DNA from: Agapanthus africanus
Lineage: Eukaryota > Streptophyta > Magnoliopsida > Asparagales > Amaryllidaceae
Assembly: GCA_030015575.1 (NCBI GenBank)
Contig: JASDDO010000024.1
Location: 42,618,114-42,682,113, forward strand
Direction: 5' to 3'
DNA length: 64,000 nucleotides
The translations under genes were made by a program, and so were the position numbers. Of the stretch, positions 46,845 to 58,965 are shown in pieces (the stretch's first letter is position 1; each line of letters opens with the position of its first letter). A model generated the notes under the pieces. It saw only the letters and a list, made by a program, of their open reading frames with translations. It searched no databases and was not told where the DNA came from.

Positions 46845-47130
46845 GAGGCCTTTTCTAGTTTTGCTAAAGAGGTCACTCCCGGTGAAGGGATCGTCGGCTC
46901 TTTCCTTAACGAATAAGGTGCAGGATATTTCACAAATATCACTATGCAAAGCAAAAGCTATAAAAACAATCAAAAGAAAAACCGAGTTTGTATCATCTGC
47001 TAGTTTCACTAAAGAGGTCACTCCCGGTAAAGGGATCTCGGCTCTTTCCTTATCGAATAAGGTGCTGGATATTCTACAAGGGATACCGCTATGCAAAGCA
47101 AGAACTAGAGCTACCTGTTTTTGAGACAAG
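46845..47130 (-). repeat. Tandem duplication of a ~130-bp unit in the E1 leader
   Basis: Same pair of units as in E2 (39060-39360), including the AAAGAGGTCACTCCCGGT and ATGCAAAGCAA words. Apparent ORFs on both strands follow from the duplication. Confidence 0.75.
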
Positions 47131-48925
47131 TTTCTACAACATCTTTAGGTTTCTTTTAGTTTCATTAATCTCATTAATGAAGTCCCATTTTATTATGCTT
47201 CACAAGCATCACATTTGAAACAAAATCAGCAATATAACACATATCTCATATATATAATATAAACATTCGTCTCAGGCATTAATATGATCTCATCACAGAA
47301 AATTGCAGCAGAAGAACATATATGAAATATTGGATATACTAGGAGGTCCGTGTTTTAATACGAACCTGTATAAAACACGGATTCCACGGTCGCGATGAAT
47401 AGCCAAACCCACAGCCCTAGACCCCTATGAGAGCGGCAAGCAACACTGCCAATTCTAGAGTTAGGACACCCAGTCTCGACTCCTTGAGATGGACTCCCAC
47501 CGGACCCTAGAACCCGGTTACTTGTGCCCCCGCCTTGGGTCTATCCTAATGCGGAAAAGAAAATAATATACAATGGTGACATCATCCTCATCCCGGAAGT
47601 GCCCCAATAAAAGAATATTACATACACTGAATTTTACATGAATGAAAATAAAAACCCTCATCTCACATAAAACCCCCGTCTATTCAGAACGCGACGATCC
47701 AATATAACACATCACAGCAACACATAACATCACATGTCATCAATGTAAGTAAATATGCGTATCCCAATTTGTCGTTGATGTATAGCAACGAAACCGGCGA
47801 TACACCACATATTACACTTACGGTCGCAGAAAAGAAAGTGTAAAACTACAACAGTTGGAATCCGCAGCCTCCTTAGACATCTCATGCCTAACCAATGAAT
47901 TCCTTAGACATCGCATGCCTAACAATTATAAACCCCGCATTTTAGTCTCGATATCGAAAACTCTTTTCAATATCAATTCGGGTAATTCAACAAGATTTCC
48001 GACATCCTGATCGAATGCTCGTCGGAAACTTTAGTAGACGGCCGCACCCCCGATGCCGTCGACGAAGTGCACTAAGGCGGAACACCGCTGCCGTGAGCAC
48101 CCGAAAGGATGCTTTTGGCGATGGGGGTTCTCCTACAGTCACTTGGTCGGGGCTATGGGGCGTTTCTATCTATTAAGTTTACTCGGCGAGTATCCGCGTA
48201 CGCTACGTGATTGCGACAGACTTTTGATCACATCAAAATTCCCTGGCAATCGATCAAATGAGACTAAAAACTGCTAGATTTATAACATTCAAATTAGTTA
48301 TCCCATAGCTGCTTGTGGATTCCAAATATTGTATCACATTCTAGATAAATAGACAATGTTAAACTTTCCGATCGAATAAACCAACACCCAAGATTTCCCA
48401 AATAGCTCAACACTTGAGCGAAGTTCAAAAAGTCCCAGAACATGTTACAGTACCAATAGTCCAGCCGTAGAAGGGTAAACCGGCGCCTCACATGTGGCAA
48501 CGCCGTACTGCCCAAACCCTAAGGTTTAGAGGCGGTTCAGACGGTTACATAATAGAGTTAAGGTTTGTGTTCTTCTAAAGGGTCCACCGCGTTACTTGCA
48601 CGACTTTGAACGTTCATTAACTTAGGAAAAATCCAACACTTGAAAATTTTCCGGCAGGGGAAAAAGTGAGTTATTGATATCCGTTCGAACCTTTTAACAC
48701 GTTCTAAATTACCCGGAAAAAATTAAACGAAATTAAATTATCCGATCGAATCAACGAGTTCCCAATATATCCAAGAAAGCTCAACACTTGAGTAGAACGA
48801 AAAATTCCTAGAAGCATGAAAAATACCCAAGAATATACCTATGAAGTATTAGCCCCCAAGTCCACAAGTTGGCCGCGGAACCGCCGCCAAACGCATGGTT
48901 TGGCCGCGGTTCCGCGGTCACTTGA
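47131..48925 (-). other. E1 5' leader, interrupted by E3
   Basis: Noncoding leader homologous to 39361-41150 of E2. The GC-rich hairpin (CCGCGGAACCGC with GCGGTTCCGCGG) is at 48874-48918. E3 inserted just beyond it: TSD CTTGA at 48921-48925 and 58966-58970. The leader ends at 58971-59162 with a mutated primer site (GTGATATCCGAGCC on the minus strand). Confidence 0.8.
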
Positions 48926-50935
48926 TGTTAGTGTATATGCCCTAGAGGCCATTACTGTATCATACTAGTTTGTATATTACTTAATGAAAGCTTGGGGTAT
49001 TCACAGTTGTAATAACATTCTTACTCAAAATAGTAGTATACTACATGGTTTGTTTCTACTTCAATATGTACATATGTTTCTTTTAACATATCACCTATGC
49101 ATATTAGTAGAGCCCTTAGGATCTATGCTTGATTACCAGCGTTGTGATGGCAGTCACACTAGTGAGGGCTGGGTAATCTACAAGCATATCCTTATACAGG
49201 TCCCTAGTCGCGGGATTATTGATACAGGGCATCGATACTCCAGAGTAGACTAGTGTATACGCTTCTTTTCCCAGCCTGGAAGATGGTCTGTCCCACAGCT
49301 ATCGGTACATCGTACTGGAGATAGTATGCAGGTGCTCATTAGGTTGTGAGTTACACCGGATGGACTAATTGGGAACTGCTGGTTGGTAATATACCTATCG
49401 TCAGATAGCAGCACCCAGGTGACATGAGTACAGCTTAGTCCGTTGACTTGACACTGCTGCTTCGCCTCAAGTGTGTTCCCACTGTTCTTAGATTACTACC
49501 CTACCACGGCTCTACTGAGTCATGCAAACAGGTAGTAGTTGGGTGCAGTCCTGAAGCACTTGGAGGCAGTGGCGGTTAGATAGGATTCGTCTCTCCCGGT
49601 ATTGGGGGTTGATATCGCGCTGTGTTCGGAACGCCATTACACATAGTCCCTGTCCAGGGCAAGCGAGATTTACTGGTAGGTACTCCAGTAGTTTCTCAGG
49701 GTGTATTGGACCGTACTCCGACATGACTTATACCGCTATTAGGAGTCTGACGTTTACCGCCACCCTAGGCCAGATGTGCGATACTCTTAGATGGACAGAC
49801 CGGACCGTACGAAGATTGTCACATACAGACTCAGTAGGAGTTCGGATGAGTTATGCTCATGGCTTTCATATCGACAATATCTGGGGACCGTTACGTACAG
49901 CTAGTACCGCTTGCGGCCTGTGGTTAAACCCACTGCCAGCGTAGAGTCGAGACTCTATAGTTCCATATAGAGCGTTTCCCTGCATCGGGCAAAACGTGTA
50001 GATATCGTATGGTTTCTCGAAAAGGGTTCAATCACGTGCGTACACTCGTGCACGCACGATGAGGCGGACGGACAATACTAGTGGGCTTTAGTTTAAGCCG
50101 GATCCTAGTATTGTACTGATGGATTGTAGTCTTCGGTATTCGTATTTTTCGGAATACGAATAGAGGTGTGTATATACGGACGAGGGGCGTTTTCGTAATT
50201 TGTACAAAATGTATTTGTAGATGGCATAACCTAATTGTATTAATCATTTAGTTTTAAATAATTAATACATTTTAGGTAATTAAGAAATGATGTGTATTAT
50301 GCATGAATAAGGACTTGGGTTTTAAGGACACATGTTGGTCAATTGACCCATGAGTCATTTATTTGACCTTTGAACCTATTTTCTATGGTTCAATTAGTTT
50401 TTCTAATTCATAATAGAGTAGAGTTCAGATTAGAACAAGAGAGAGAAAATCCTAACCTTCTTCATCTTTTAGCTCATATCATTTCTTTCACCATCTTCAA
50501 TTCCCTCAAGCTCAAGAACACTCATGAGTTGAGTAACCTTGAGCTAAAATAGACTCCTCAATCCATCTACATCATCTACAGACCCTAGATCATTTGGTTT
50601 AGCAAACTACTTGATCTAGTTTCTTTTGTTTAGAAGAGAAGCTTGGTGCACAAACGGTCGGGTGGATCATCTAGGATTCGAGCAAGCCGATGTGGAGACG
50701 ACATCCGTACCACTTCGAGGAGTTCGTGCAGGTGAGGAGGACAGCGAGATAAGGAGAAGAAGGACCAGGTTTCTTGAGGTATAACTTCTGTACTTAGTTT
50801 ATACTTCTTTTGCTTTTGCTAGATTCGGTTTAGATTACGATCAAGGCTTAAAGTCGGTGTTATGATGCTAAAATTATCGTTTTTTACACCTTCCGCCTCC
50901 CCGCGATTCCGCGGGGTGCATAGCATCGACTTACA
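48926..50935 (+). mobile_element. E3 5' LTR
   Basis: TGTTAGTGTATATGCC...ATCGACTTACA. By eye the first 150 bp differ from the 3' LTR at about seven places, so the insertion is not recent. It contains the palindrome chain (for example GATTACCAGC/GCTGGGTAATC, 49131-49178) and a mutated CCCTGtCCAGGG near 49648. Confidence 0.96.
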
Positions 50936-53006
50936 GTGGTATCAGAGCCAACTAAACCTAATCTAGCAGATTAGCAAGTAGTAGAATTTCGATCGTCAGA
51001 AAAAACGGAAAACTAAATACCGAAAACCCCAGTTTCTGTCGATTTTCAAAACTGTATGTAAAATTATTTCAGTATCATGAAAAATACAAGCAGGGTTTTC
51101 TAAGATTACACAAGAAATTTGAGCCTCTTAATCGCCAAGACAGCCGAGGATCCGCAGCAGAATCGCTCTTCTGCGGCGGATCCGCGGCCGAGTCCTGGCC
51201 GATTCAACTCGGATTTGTTCTGTAATATCTAATTTTGGTATTATGATTTCTGGAATATTTGGTTTCTACCCAGTATGTTTCTGAATGCTGGTTTGCATTT
51301 GGGGTAGATACGGAAAATATGTTTCGATCGAATTCCTATTGTACTTAGCTAATTGGTTCTTCTGTATTGTTATATGTGTTTTAAACGTCGACTAATTGCT
51401 ATACGACGGTTAGTCGAGGTTGCACATATCTGCTGGTTTGTGTATATAAACATTTTTTGATTGTCGATGATGAATAGCCGGGGATGTGAGATGAGCGTTT
51501 TTTATCTTTCATTCATGTAAATTGTAAAATTGATGAAATATTATTTCGCGGGGCACATCCGGCTTGAGGTTGTAGCCACCGTTGTATTATTTTCTTTTTA
51601 CTGTTTTCTGCTCTAAGGATAGACCCAAGGTGGGGTACACAAACTACCGGGTTCTTTGAAGTGCCGAGTGGCCTACTCACTTTGCTGAGGGAGGCTGCTT
51701 CACTTCTGGAATTTGGCGGGTAGTTTGCCGTACCCGTAGCGGTCTGGGGTGGGGTTTGGCTATTCATCACGACCGTGGGATCCGTTCTTCGTTGCAGGCT
51801 TAAGCGAAATGTGGCATTTCTAGCATATCTGAAATGATTATCTGTGAATGGAATGATTATTATTGCATGAGATGATTGTAAAATATATATATGGTATATA
51901 GTAAGCGTCACTTATGTTTTACATCCGCGCTAGCCCAGCCCCCGCTCTGTCGTTAGTTAAATAACCTAACGGGTGATGACGGGGCCCCGTGGCGAATGCG
52001 GATGGCATAAGAGGACGTGATATTTTTTTCCCAATTCTCTCTGTAATGATAGGAGTAAATGATGGGAATGCATTAGATTAATGCAATGCAAATAAACCAA
52101 AGTTAAATCGTTGGAACAAATTTGAAAACTACTCGTTTTTTTTTTTCAAAAACAGCAAACTTTTAAATGCGGAGCTTAAACCACTCCTTTTTAAAGCTAT
52201 CAAGATCCTTCGATTATATCAAGTTCACTATGTTCACGGTTTTACCAAAACCATTCGTAGCCCTCCGTCATTTCATATGAATAGTCAATAGTATTCAAGC
52301 TATGTTTGTTGGCCAAAGTCAAGACATAGTGATTGGTAGCTATTGGATATTCATATGAAGCATAGATAGATGTATTGGTTTGGGACAGTCGTACTGCTTT
52401 GTTGGCCAAAGTCAAGGGTAGGTACGGGTGGGTTCAAATTAACCTGGAGAATGACGGGTAGAACTTGACATGTGACTTATGATTTGTTGGCCAAAGTCAA
52501 GGTCATAAGAGCATGGGGCAAAAATCCACATTGGGAGTTTCTAAAGAAACTGAAACTTGCTAGTGTTGCATACCATTTGGAGTGTGATAACTTTGGTAGG
52601 ATTCCTTCAGCTTTATCACATAATGATAATTGGATTCCGATCCTACTGTGAGTATATGCTACTCCTCGGGAGATTTTTTCACTAAACGATCAATGCTATA
52701 AACCAAGTAGGTGTCTAGAACGGTGTTAGCGGGGCTACGCCTCCAGGGAAAAGAGGTTTTGTAATTAAGGAACTTCACGAAAGCGTTGGAAAACCTCCCT
52801 CGAAGTACCAACACTAGCCTGGCTAAACGATTAAGCAAGAATTGTATGGTGAGATTAATCCTGACTAATTTCTCTTTTCTGGTTTGAGGAGGGATTCGAG
52901 AAACAGTAGGAGCCATCCTATTTAGATAAACTAAAAACCATTCTAAACTTGCAAGTGCATCATGCTAATGTGTTTCTTCTCTCTCTCCTAATTGCAGCGA
53001 CCAAAC
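50936..53006 (+). other. E3 5' leader (primer site, GC hairpin, stem-loops, splice acceptor)
   Basis: GTGGTATCAGAGCC at 50936-50949 is complementary to the 3' end of plant initiator-Met tRNA. A GC-rich hairpin (GGATCCGC...GCGGATCC, 51148-51183) lies about 210 nt downstream. Three stem-loops lie at 52272-52530. A strong 3' splice-like site (pyrimidine tract, AATTGCAG) ends at 52997, nine bases before the gag ATG at 53007. No ORF here is convincing. Confidence 0.8.
52272..52530 (+). repeat. E3 leader: three stem-loops with a conserved loop
   Basis: The loop word TTTGTTGGCCAAAGTCAAG appears three times. Arms: CTATGT (52300-52305) with ACATAG (52324-52329), extended outward to TTCATATGAATA with TATTCATATGAA; CGTAC (52389-52393) with GTACG (52421-52425); CTTATGA (52476-52482) with TCATAAG (52503-52509). 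Arms differ from those of E1/E2 but are equally paired. Confidence 0.9.
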
Positions 53007-53850
53007 ATGACTGGCCTTAAGTTGCTATTAGATAAAAATATGTTGACAGGACCAAAATATAAAGATTGGTTCAGGAATGTCAAAATGGCAATCACTTATG
53101 ACAAGTTGGGCTATGTTCTTACTACAAAAGCCCCCGCCGTCCCAGGCCCAGACTCCAGTGTCGCGGACAGGGAAATCCGTAAGACTTGGGAGATTGACTG
53201 CGAGAAGGCCAAGTGCCTCGTGCTTGCCTCTATGGACAATGAATATTAGAGGAGGCACGAGAATATGGACCTAGAATCCATATTCCTCCATACAAAGGAC
53301 TTATATGGAGAGCAATCTCGTATCGCAAGATACGAGACCTCGAAGAAACTTTTTCAAGCAAGGTTAGCCATCGGATCATCTGTCGGGGAACACGTCCTTA
53401 AGATGATTGGCTACATTGAGGAGCTTGCAGACCTCGGGACCACGTTAGAGAATGAGCTGTATACAGACTTGATTCTCCAATCCCTTCATTCCACCTACGC
53501 CCAGTTTATTTTGAATTTTAATATTCAAAGTAAAGAAGTTGAACTTCCGGAACTCCTCAACATATTGAGGAGTGCAGAGGGCACCCTGCAGAAAGCAAGG
53601 GAAACACCCGCTCTATTTGTTAGTGGCACTTCTTCTTCCAGGTCTAAGGCGAAAACCAAAGGAAAGAAAAAGAAGGCCCCCACCAAAGCGAGAGGCGGTG
53701 TTGGTAAGGTGGAAGCAAAGGGAAAAGTAAAAGTTGGGGGGCAGACTGTAGGAAATGGAGAATGCTTTACTGTCACAAGAAGGGCCATTGGAAGAAGGAA
53801 TGCAGGGCCTGGAAAGCCCAGAACCAAGGAGCGAACCAGGTTGTGGGTTC
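53007..53850 (+). pseudogene. E3 gag
   Basis: A copia Gag starts at ATG 53007 (MTGLKLLLDKNMLTGPKYKD). The capsid-type region spans about 250 residues. A Lys-rich linker (KAKTKGKKKKAPTKAR) precedes a zinc knuckle of Cys-x2-Cys-x4-His-x4-Cys type near 53762-53805. A TAG at 53247 replaces a likely Gln codon, and one base is missing just before the knuckle (about 53766), moving the frame. Gag would build the particle and bind the RNA. Confidence 0.88.
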
Positions 53851-53859
53851 GACTTCAGG

Positions 53860-54290
53860 TGTGTATGTAATTGAAAACTGTCTGTCAATCAACTCTACTT
53901 CCTGGGTATTGGATACCGGTTCAGGATCTCATATCTGTAATTCTTTGCAGGCACTGAGAAGCCGTAGGGTCTTGAAGGCGGGTGATATGACCCTCAGAGT
54001 TGCAAACGGAGCAAGCATGGATGTTGTGTCCGTGGGGGAATATCACTTATGATTGACTAATGGACATGTTTTGGTTTTGCGCAACTGTTATTATGTACTT
54101 AGTTTGACTTGTAATATCATATCAGCATCTTTAATGTCTAAAGAAGGTTATGATTTTGCATTTGTAAGCGATGTCGTAAACATCCACCTTAATCACAACT
54201 TGATTGGGTCGGGTACATTAAACAACGGTATATACGTATTAAACCAACCGCAGATTTTCAATGTCCAGAATACACACAAAAGAAAGTCTC
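53860..54290 (+). pseudogene. E3 protease
   Basis: The active-site stretch WVLDTGSGSHICN (Asp codon 53914-53916) is intact. The domain continues with LRVANGASMDVVSVG, where an Arg codon has become TGA at 54050-54052, and runs to about 54290. It sits between Gag knuckle and integrase, the copia order. Confidence 0.88.
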
Positions 54291-54295
54291 CATAA

Positions 54296-55143
54296 ATTAA
54301 TCATGCTTTCTTATGGCATTGTAGACTGGGTCACATCAATGAAACACGGTTGACTAAGTTGCATAAAGAAGGATATTTGGATCCGTTCGAATATCAATCT
54401 TATACAACTTGTCAATCGTGTCTCAAAGGAAAGATGACAAAGACTCCATTCACTGGACAAGGAGTAAGAGCAAGTGAGATCTTGGGAATCATACATAGTG
54501 ATGTGTGTGGTCCAATGTCTACACATGTACGAAGTGGTTATTCTTACTTCATTACTTTTTCGGATGATTTCTCAAGATACGGACATGTCTTCCTGATGAA
54601 GCATAAATCCGAAGCTTTTGAGAAATTCCGGGAATATAAGAATGAAGTGGAAAAATAAACCGGTAAAAGTATCAAGACACTAAGATCTGATCGAGGTGGT
54701 GAATACTTGAGTGCCGAGTTCCTGGATTACCTAAAAGAGAATGGAATTCTCTCTCAGCTTACTCCTCCATACACTCCACAACACAATGATGTATCGGAAA
54801 GGAGGAACAGAACCCTATTGGATATGGTTCGTTCCATGATGAGTAATGCTGAGTTACCGCGATCTTTTTAGGGTTATGCACTAGAATCAGCTGCATATCT
54901 TTTGAACCGGATTCCAACTAAGACAGTGTCTACCACACCATATCAGATGTGGAGTGGGAAGAAACCCTATCTTAAGCACATTAAGATATGGGGATGTCCA
55001 GCTTCTGTCAAAAAGCAGCATACGGACAAACTCAAGGCACGCTCAGTACAGTGCGAGTTTGTAGGATATCCAAAGAACTCTAAGGGTATTTTTTATATTA
55101 CGCAGAGGAACAAAAGGTCTTTGTTTCTCGTCATGCCTGCTTC
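54296..55143 (+). pseudogene. E3 integrase
   Basis: The zinc domain is complete (WHCRLGHI and CQSC). The catalytic residues are all present: Asp in HSDVCGP, Asp in RSDRGGEY, Glu in VSERRNRTL. The C-terminal part contains KIWGCPASVKK. Stops at 54293-54295, 54656-54658 and 54868-54870 each replace a likely Gln or Trp codon. A one-base loss near 55087 shifts the frame to that of RT. It comes before RT, the mark of copia elements. Confidence 0.9.
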
Positions 55144-56145
55144 TTGGAGACTGAATTTTTAGAAAATCAGATAAGTGGGAGCGCAATAGAACTGGAAGAA
55201 ATTCCAGAACCACAAGCTATTTCTAAAAGCATAGTGGAACCAGAAAATTCAAAAGAACGGGACATTCCCGCACCACTCCGCAGGAGTAGTAGGTTTTCTC
55301 ATCCGCCCGAGAGATACTACGGATTTCTCATAGACGGGGATAGAGAGGATTGTATCATTGACAATGATGAACTAACTAGCTTCCAGCAAGCCATTCAGAG
55401 CAGAGACTCGGTAAAATAGCTAGATGCAATGCGGACCAAAATGGAGTCCATGTACACTAACAAAGTATGGACTTTGGACTATGCTCCAGAAGGGGTAAAA
55501 CCCGTTGGCTGCAAATGGATCTTCAAAAGGAAGATTGGTGTAGATGGATAGGTTGAAACCTATAAGGCTAGACTTGTTGCAAAAGGTTTTTGTCAAAGAC
55601 CTGGTTTGGACTATGATGAAACCTTTTCTCCAGTTGCTATGCTCAAATCCATTCGGATTATTCTTGCCATTGTTTCCTTCTACGATTATGAAATCTGTCA
55701 GATGGACGTAAAGACGGCTTTCCTAAATGGATATTTGGAAGAGTGCGTCTATATGGATCAGCCAGAAGGTTTTAATCAGAGTGGAAGCAGCGAGAAAGTG
55801 TGCAAGCTGGTTAAGTCCATTTATGGACTAAAGCAGGTATCGCGGAGTTGGAACATCTGTTTTGATGAAACAGTCAAAAAATTCGACTTTATCAAAAATC
55901 CAGATGAACCATGGTTAAATAGTAAGATTGCAGGGAGAACTGTTGTGTTCCTCGTATTATACATAGACGACATTCTTTTAATAGGAAATGGCATTCCTAC
56001 CCTACAATCTGTCAAAAGATTCTTATCACAAAGGTTTTCTATAAAAGACCTGGGTGATGCCTCTTACATACTGGGGATCCGGATCTATCGTGATAGATCA
56101 AAGAGGATGTTTAGACTTTCTCAATCCAGGTACATCGACACCTGA
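55144..56145 (+). pseudogene. E3 reverse transcriptase
   Basis: Copia RT with KWIFKRKI, DYDETFSPVAMLKSIRIILA, QMDVKTAFLNGYLEE (first catalytic Asp), IYGLKQVSRSWN and YIDDILL (YIDD codons 55960-55971). Stops at 55417-55419 (Trp) and 55549-55551 (Gln). A small deletion at about 56140 shifts into the RNase H frame. Confidence 0.92.
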
Positions 56146-56156
56146 AAAGATTCAGT

Positions 56157-56888
56157 ATGGAAGATTCCAAACGAGGTAACCTACCGGTTTGTCACGGAGT
56201 CACCCTTTCTAAAGAGATGTCTCCCAAGAATGATTTGGAAAGGGATCGCATGTCTATTATACCCTACGCTTCTGCAGTAGGCTCTATAATGTATGCGATG
56301 TTGTGTACCAGACCAGATGTAGCTTACGCACTAAGCGAGGTAAGCCGGTATTAGTAAGACCCAGGAGAGAACCACTGGATAGCAGTAAAGAACATTCTCA
56401 AGTACCTGAGAAGGACTAAGGATATGTTCTTGGTGTATGGCGGAAAAGACCTCCAGATCAAAGCTTTTGCTGACTCCAGCTTCCAGAGTGATAAGGATGA
56501 CTCCAAGTCCATGTCGAGTTATGTCTTCACCCTCAACGGAGGGGCACTATGTTGGAAGAGTTCCAAACAAGATACCGTTGCTGACTCAACTATGGAAGCG
56601 GAGTATATTGTTGCTTCTGACGCCGCTAAAGAAGCAGTCTGGATGAGGAAGTTCTTGACAGATCTTCAGGTGGTTCCGTCCATTGTTGGTACAATACCTC
56701 TGTATTGTGACAACAACGGGGCTATAGCTTTAGCAAAGGAACCCAGGTCCCATCAAAAGTCCAGACACATCTTGAGGCGGTATCACCTGATCAGGGAGAT
56801 TGTGGATCGCCGGGAGATCGAGGTTCGGAGAGTTGCTACAGAGGATAACACTGCAGATCAATTCAGAAAGGCTATTTCTCAGACGTAG
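56157..56888 (+). pseudogene. E3 RNase H
   Basis: The acidic residues are visible in order: AFADSSFQSD, STMEAEYIVASDAAKEAVW, LYCDNNGAIALAKEP and ATEDNTADQF. PYASAVGSIMYAMLCTRPD at the start is the RT-RNase H connection. Stops at 56352-56357 separate the connection from RNase H. The polypurine tract AAGTGGGAGAT follows (56946-56956). Confidence 0.92.
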
Positions 56889-56956
56889 TTCGAGAGGCTA
56901 TTCGAGATGATAGGTCTGCAATATGCCAGTACATGGCCCTAGTGCAAGTGGGAGAT

Positions 56957-58965
56957 TGTTAGTGTATATGCCCTAGAGGCCATTACTGTATCATACTAGT
57001 TTGTATATTACTTAATGGAAGCTTGGGATATTCACTGTTGTAATAACATTCTTGCTCAAAATAGTAGTATGCTACCTGGTTTGTTCTACTTCAATATGTA
57101 CATATGTTTCTTTTAACATATCACCTATGCATATAAGTAGAGCCCTTAGAATCTAAGCTTGATTACCAGCGTTGTGATGGCAGTCACACTAGTGGGGGAT
57201 GGGTAATCTACAAGCACATCCTTATACAGGTCTCTAGTCACGGGATTATCGATACAGGGCATCGATACTCCAGAGTAGACTAGTGTATACGCTTCCCTTC
57301 CCAGCCTGGGAGATGGTCTGTCCTACAGCCATCGGTACGTCGTACTGGAGATAGTATGCAGGTGCTCATTAGGTTGTGAGTTACACCGGATGGACACATT
57401 GGGAACTGCTGGTTGGTAATATATCTATCGTCAAATAGCAGTACCCAGGTGACATGAGTACAGCTTAGTCCGTTGACTTGACACTGCTGCTTCGCCTCAA
57501 GTATGTTTCCACTGTTCTTAGATTACTACCCTACCACAGCTCTACTGAGTCGTGCAAAAAAGTAGTAGTTCGGTGCAGTCCCGAAGCACTTAGAGGCAGT
57601 GGTGGTTAGATATGATTCGTCTCTCCCGGTATTGGGGGTTGATATCGCGCTGTGTTCGGAACGCCATTACACATAGTCCCTGGCCAGGGCAAGCGAGATT
57701 TACTGGTAGGTACTCCAGTAGTTTCTCAGGGTGTATTGGACCGTACTCCGACATGACTTATACCGCTATTAGGGGTCTGACGATTATCGCCCCCTAGGCC
57801 AGATATGCGATACTCTTAGACGGACAGACCAGACTGTACGAAGATTGTCACATACAGACTCAGTAGTAGTTCGGATGAGTTATGCTCATCGACTTTCTTA
57901 TTCACAATACCTGGGGACCGCTATGTACAGCTAGTACCGGTTGCAGGCTGTGGTTAAACCCACTGCCAGTGTAGAGTCGAGTCTCTAGAGTCCCATACAG
58001 AGCGTTTCCCTGCATTGGGCAAAACGGGTAGATATCGTATGGTTTTTTGAAAAGGGTTCGATCACGTGCGTACACTCGTGCACGCACGATGAGTCGGACG
58101 GACAATACTAGTGGGATTTGGTTTAAGCCGTATCCTAGTATTGTACTGATGGATTGTAGTCTTCGGTATTCGTATTTTTCGGAATACGAATACAGGTGTG
58201 TATATACGGACGAGGGGCGTTTTCGTAATTTGTACAAAATGTATTTGTAGATGGCATAACCTAATTGTATTAATCATTTAGTTTTAAATAATTAATACAT
58301 TTTAGGTAATTAAGAAATGATGTGTATTATGCATGAATAAGGACTTGGGTTTTAAGGACACATGTTGGTCAATTGACCCATGAATCATTTGTTTGACCTT
58401 TAAACCTATTTTCTATGGTTGAATTAGTTTTTCAAATTCATAATAGAGTAGAGTTTAGATTAGAACAAGAGAGAGAAAATCCTAACCTTCTTCATCTCTT
58501 AGCTCATATCATTTCTTTCACCATCTTCAATTCCCTCAAGCTCAAGAACACTCATGAGTTGAGTAACCTTGAGCTAAAATAGACTCCTCAATCCATCTAC
58601 ATCATCTACACACCCTAGATCATTTAGTTTAGCAAACTACTTGATCTAGTTTCTTTGGTTTAGAAGAAAAGCTTTGTGCACAAACGGTTGGGTGGATCAT
58701 CTAGGATTCGAGCAAGCCGACGAGGAGACGACATCCGTACCACTTCGAGGAGTTCGTGCAGGTGAGGAGGACAGCGAGATAAGGAGAAGAAGGACCAGGT
58801 TTCTTGAGGTATAACTTCTGTACTTAGTTTATACTTCTTTTGTTTTTGCTAGATTCGGTTTAGATTACGATCAAGGCTTAAAGTCGGTGTTATGATGCTA
58901 AAATTATCCTTTTTTACACCTTCTGCCTCCCCGCGATTCCGCGGGGTGTATAACATCGACTTACA
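56957..58965 (+). mobile_element. E3 3' LTR
   Basis: LTR of 2009 bp starting right after the polypurine tract; intact CCCTGGCCAGGG near 57678; ends ATCGACTTACA, followed by TSD CTTGA (58966-58970). Confidence 0.96.

Larger units (their letters stand above)
48926..58965 (+). mobile_element. Copia element E3, complete 10-kb insertion
   Basis: Two LTRs of about 2.01 kb (48926-50935, 56957-58965), perfect TSD CTTGA, initiator-Met primer site, gag, protease, integrase, RT, RNase H in copia order, and a polypurine tract. It is the youngest-looking element: structure complete, all catalytic boxes present. Stops arise mostly from C-to-T/G-to-A changes, and three frameshifts are all equivalent to loss of one base. 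It lies in the leader of E1, opposite strand. Confidence 0.96.

Noticed and set aside
51513-51911. Minus-strand ORF in the E3 leader
   Set aside because: Noncoding leader of a plus-strand element; no similarity seen and the equivalent region of E1/E2 is not open.
48926-58965. Endogenous pararetrovirus or enveloped virus
   Set aside because: Clear LTRs, TSD, copia domain order, and no movement or envelope-type ORF between RNase H and the 3' LTR.
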